8,297 nucleotides of DNA, from NCBI GenBank assembly GCA_003563255.1, contig PWSL01000370.1:1-8297 (forward strand), read 5' to 3'. A program made the position numbers and the translations under genes. Under the pieces are notes generated by a model. The model did no database searches. It was given only the letters and a program-made list of their open reading frames with translations, and had not been told where the DNA came from. Positions 7,147-8,297 of the stretch are shown in pieces (position 1 is the stretch's first letter; each line of letters begins with the position of its first letter). The DNA comes from Desulfonatronospira sp. Its GTDB lineage: Bacteria > Desulfobacterota > Desulfovibrionia > Desulfovibrionales > Desulfonatronovibrionaceae.

Positions 7147-7590
7147 TTACCATAGGTATTCCGGGAGGCGTTTCCTGATTTCTTCCGGTTTTTCAATACG
7201 GCACAGATCTTTGTCCAATTCATTGCTCAGAGCCTTGCGGGCATTGTCGTTGAGGTTATTCCTGAGCATCCCCAGAAATGAAGGCGAAGCCGCAAGGACC
7301 AGCCTTTCATATTTATTGTTGTGCAGACTCTTTTCCAGATGTTCCGCAATTTTCTGGGCGAAGCGTTCCGCCTCCAGCTTGCGCCCCGGGGTCTGTTCAA
7401 CAGCAGTTCTGAATTCACCCTGCATTGAATACATTCTTCCAGCCTTGTCAGATTTCAAGTCCTGATCACGCATCCGGGACTCGGGATGCTCAAACTTTTC
7501 CAGTTCAGTCAAACCACCTCCTCGGGCATTGGCTCCAAAAATTCTTGCCTGTGAACTATCTGCCACCACTACCCAGGCTTTGTAATCCAT
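7147..7590 (-). CDS. Host attachment family protein (PF10116-like)
   Basis: A 147-residue soluble protein without signal peptide or membrane segment. It begins with the family's typical strand, WVVVADSSQARIF (6-18). A charged central part contains KSDKAGRMY (47-55), followed by the helix EAERFAQKIAEHLEKSL (73-89), a second strand LVLAASPSFLGMLRN (97-111), and a C-terminal part rich in Lys, Arg and Glu ending RLPEYLW. This matches proteins annotated 'required for attachment to host cells', a name from plant-associated bacteria. The family is widespread in non-host-associated bacteria, its biochemical role is not established, and it resembles bacterial eRF1-like folds. Do not infer host interaction here. 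The ATG at 7590 has a perfect AAGGAGGT Shine-Dalgarno (7603-7596) 5 nt upstream. The gene is isolated, with repeats on both sides. Confidence 0.85.
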   Translation of the reverse strand: MDYKAWVVVADSSQARIFGANARGGGLTELEKFEHPESRMRDQDLKSDKAGRMYSMQGEFRTAVEQTPGRKLEAERFAQKIAEHLEKSLHNNKYERLVLAASPSFLGMLRNNLNDNARKALSNELDKDLCRIEKPEEIRKRLPEYLW

Positions 7591-7595
7591 ACTCT

Positions 7596-7603
7596 ACCTC
7601 CTT
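7596..7603 (-). promoter_or_regulatory. Strong ribosome-binding site of the host-attachment gene
   Basis: On the minus strand AAGGAGGT ends 5 nt before the ATG, a full Shine-Dalgarno that fixes the start. Only about 20 bp separate it from repeat DNA (7624 onward), so the promoter must lie in or beyond the repeats. I could not pick a convincing -35/-10 pair. Confidence 0.75.
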
Positions 7604-7623
7604 GGTTTATGTTCAGGCAATAA

Positions 7624-7639
7624 CACTGCAGCGACACTT
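7624..7639. repeat. Solo family A terminal repeat
   Basis: CACTGCAGCGACACTT differs at one position from the A2 end and lies in the same direction as the left end of A3, which starts 4 bp later (7643). No matching right end is visible before the REP hairpin at 7865. It is probably the remnant of an earlier family A element into whose end A3 inserted. Confidence 0.6.
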
Positions 7640-7642
7640 CAG

Positions 7643-7797
7643 CACTACAGCGAAACTTATGATTGACCTGCGGGGACTGGCTCTCCCAGCACTTATTTTT
7701 TCCAGTAAAACCAAGATCATTATTAATAAAAATAAGTGCAGTTGGTGCCTGTCCCCCAATTGAGGCAGGCATAAATTTTTTTAGTTTCGCTGTAGTG
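7643..7797. mobile_element. Family A MITE-like element, copy A3, with TCAG target duplication
   Basis: The ends CACTACAGCGAAACT (7643-7657) and its complement (7783-7797) are perfect 15-bp inverted repeats. TCAG flanks both sides (7639-7642 and 7798-7801). The 155-bp element carries REP arms: GGGGACTGGCTC followed by GCACTTATTTTT on the left (from 7672), and the complementary AAAATAAGTGC followed by GGTGCCTGTCCCC on the right (ending at 7755). There is no coding capacity. It lies upstream of the host-attachment gene and probably contributes to its 5' region. Confidence 0.82.
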
Positions 7798-7820
7798 TCA
7801 GGCGCTTAGTGAAAATTTCA

Positions 7821-7836
7821 GACCAACATGTTGGTC
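7821..7836. promoter_or_regulatory. Perfect 16-bp palindrome, possible operator
   Basis: GACCAACATGTTGGTC is a perfect palindrome with no central loop, the shape of a dimeric repressor site rather than a hairpin. It sits in AT-rich DNA between the A3 element and a REP hairpin, about 230 bp upstream of the host-attachment start. No regulator gene is nearby, so a function is speculative. Confidence 0.35.
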
Positions 7837-7864
7837 GTTAAGAAAACATTTTGCTTGCATGTTT

Positions 7865-7943
7865 GGGGACAGGCACCCCGGCACTTTTTTTATTGAACAA
7901 GAAAAAGAATTAGAAAAATAAATGCCGGGAGAGCCAGTACCCC
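7865..7943. repeat. REP-like hairpin element
   Basis: The left arm GGGGACAGGCACCCCGGCA (7865-7883) pairs with the right arm TGCCGGGAGAGCCAGTACCCC (7923-7943), allowing two extra bases. The AT-rich loop holds runs of T and A. It has the same GGGGACAGGCAC and GAGCCAGT words as the cores of the family A and B elements, but no flanking TIR, so the core also occurs independently. Confidence 0.65.
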
Positions 7944-8024
7944 TCCGGGCTGTAAGCCTCCGGGCAGGAAGCCGTGCTCAACGCGTCCTGCAAGGGTTAA
8001 CCGGATGATGCCTTGAAGGGGCCA

Positions 8025-8052
8025 CTTTTTCCGCGCAGGGTCGCGGAAAAAG
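8025..8052. repeat. 11-bp inverted repeat hairpin
   Basis: CTTTTTCCGCG (8025-8035) and CGCGGAAAAAG (8042-8052) pair perfectly over 11 bp with a 6-nt loop. No T tract follows in either direction, and no gene ends here. It is probably part of the composite repeat block that continues with the tandem units. Confidence 0.55.
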
Positions 8053-8078
8053 CCAGGTGACTTACTCCTGAGACCCTG

Positions 8079-8187
8079 CCTGCCCCGTTAAACAACGCTG
8101 TAAGCGTTCCAGCTTTGCTGGGTTTAACCGGGGCCTGCCCGGTTAAACAACGCTGTAAGCGTTCCAGCTTTGCTGGGTTTAACCGGG
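8079..8187. repeat. Two tandem 55-bp units with three-way-junction folds
   Basis: The period is 55 bp (8079-8133 and 8134-8187), nearly identical; 8086 C versus 8141 G is the main difference. In the second unit an 11-bp outer stem (8138-8148 with 8177-8187) encloses two hairpins, AACGCT-GTA-AGCGTT (8149-8163) and CCAGC-TTT-GCTGG (8164-8176), with no unpaired base at the junction. In the first unit one mismatch breaks the outer stem. The function is unknown; it may be a structured repeat recognised as folded single-stranded DNA or RNA. Confidence 0.7.
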
Positions 8188-8200
8188 TCACAAAAAACAA

Positions 8201-8297
8201 GGTATCTGTTTAGCGCTTTCAAGGAAAGCAGGGGACAGGCACTCCGGGACCCACTTGAGCATCATTTTGTGCTTAAAATATCTCATTTTTTGGGACA
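8201..8297. mobile_element. Family B MITE-like element, copy B2, cut by the window end
   Basis: It starts with the uninterrupted terminus GGTATCTGTTTAGCGCTTTC (8201-8220) and continues with the REP arm GGGGACAGGCACTCCGGGAC (8231-8250) and the inner hairpin TTGAGCATCATTTTGTGCTTAA. It matches 6931-7018 of B1 at 79 of 88 positions. The right end lies outside the window. It serves as the empty-site reference for the A2 insertion. Confidence 0.72.

Larger units (their letters stand above)
7604..8297. other. Repeat-rich, gene-free right end of the window
   Basis: Nearly 700 bp without a credible gene. It contains a solo family A terminus (7624-7639), a complete family A element (7643-7797), a 16-bp palindrome (7821-7836), a REP hairpin (7865-7943), an 11-bp hairpin (8025-8052), two tandem 55-bp structured units (8079-8187) and the start of a second family B element (8201 on). 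A 67-codon minus-strand frame (7997-8200) is simply the translation of the tandem repeats, read in different frames. Confidence 0.65.

Noticed and set aside
7147..7590. Evidence of host association or virulence from the 'host attachment' name
   Set aside because: The family name comes from one experimental context; the family is common in free-living bacteria and no adhesin or secretion features are present.
8088..8187. Integron attC-like cores (GTTAAAC matching GTTRRRY and GTTTAAC matching RYYYAAC) in the tandem units
   Set aside because: Within each unit the order is GTTRRRY then RYYYAAC, the reverse of an attC site, and between units the spacing is only 13 bp. There are no cassette genes and no integrase.
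8079..8187. CRISPR array
   Set aside because: Only two units with no spacers between them; each unit is a complex fold rather than a repeat-spacer pattern, and no cas genes are present.
7997..8200. 67-residue minus-strand reading frame as a gene
   Set aside because: It runs through the tandem structured repeats in different frames, has no convincing ribosome-binding site and shows no protein-like features.

Overview
The window is bacterial chromosomal DNA of moderate GC content, with four convincing protein genes separated by repeat-rich intergenic DNA. I suspect a Desulfobacterota (delta-proteobacterial, Desulfovibrionales-like) host, because the fused EndoQ-UvrD protein, the MogA protein with an N-terminal extension and the repeat types fit that group. 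This is an impression from memory, not a computed assignment.

Layout. Positions 1-545 hold an inverted pair of a common dispersed repeat, an AT-rich stretch and some small palindromes, with no convincing gene. Positions 546-3629 (minus strand) encode a 1027-residue fusion of an EndoQ-type PHP endonuclease to a complete UvrD/PcrA-type SF1A helicase. Positions 3788-4561 (minus strand) encode a MogA/MoaB-type molybdenum-cofactor protein with about 95 unassigned N-terminal residues. It lies 158 bp upstream of the fusion gene in the same direction. Positions 4562-4877 are a divergent intergenic region with a small TIR element, a minus-strand terminator-like hairpin and the likely ftsH promoter. 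Positions 4881-6725 (plus strand) encode FtsH, the membrane AAA+ zinc protease. Positions 7147-7590 (minus strand) encode a small 'host attachment' family protein.

The DNA around ftsH and the host-attachment gene is packed with short non-coding repeats. Family A elements (113-155 bp) have terminal inverted repeats (TIRs) of the form CACTACAGCGAMACT; two of the three carry 4-bp target duplications (TTAG, TCAG). Family B elements have the TIR TATCTGTTTAGCGCTTT. One family A element sits inside the left TIR of a family B element, and a second family B copy at the right end of the window preserves the uninterrupted (empty) site. Both families carry the same REP-like core (GGGGACAGGCAC or GGGGACTGGCTC arms forming hairpins). 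The right end also has two tandem 55-bp units, each able to fold into an almost perfect three-way junction. No transposase, RAYT, CRISPR array, tRNA or rRNA is present.

How the genes relate. The fusion gene looks like a DNA-repair enzyme that nicks at deaminated bases and then unwinds the DNA. FtsH provides membrane and regulatory proteolysis, and the MogA-like protein serves molybdopterin metabolism. Apart from a possible mogA-like/EndoQ-UvrD transcription unit, nothing indicates that these genes form one pathway. The most noteworthy items are the nuclease-helicase fusion and the nested, recently mobile non-autonomous elements.
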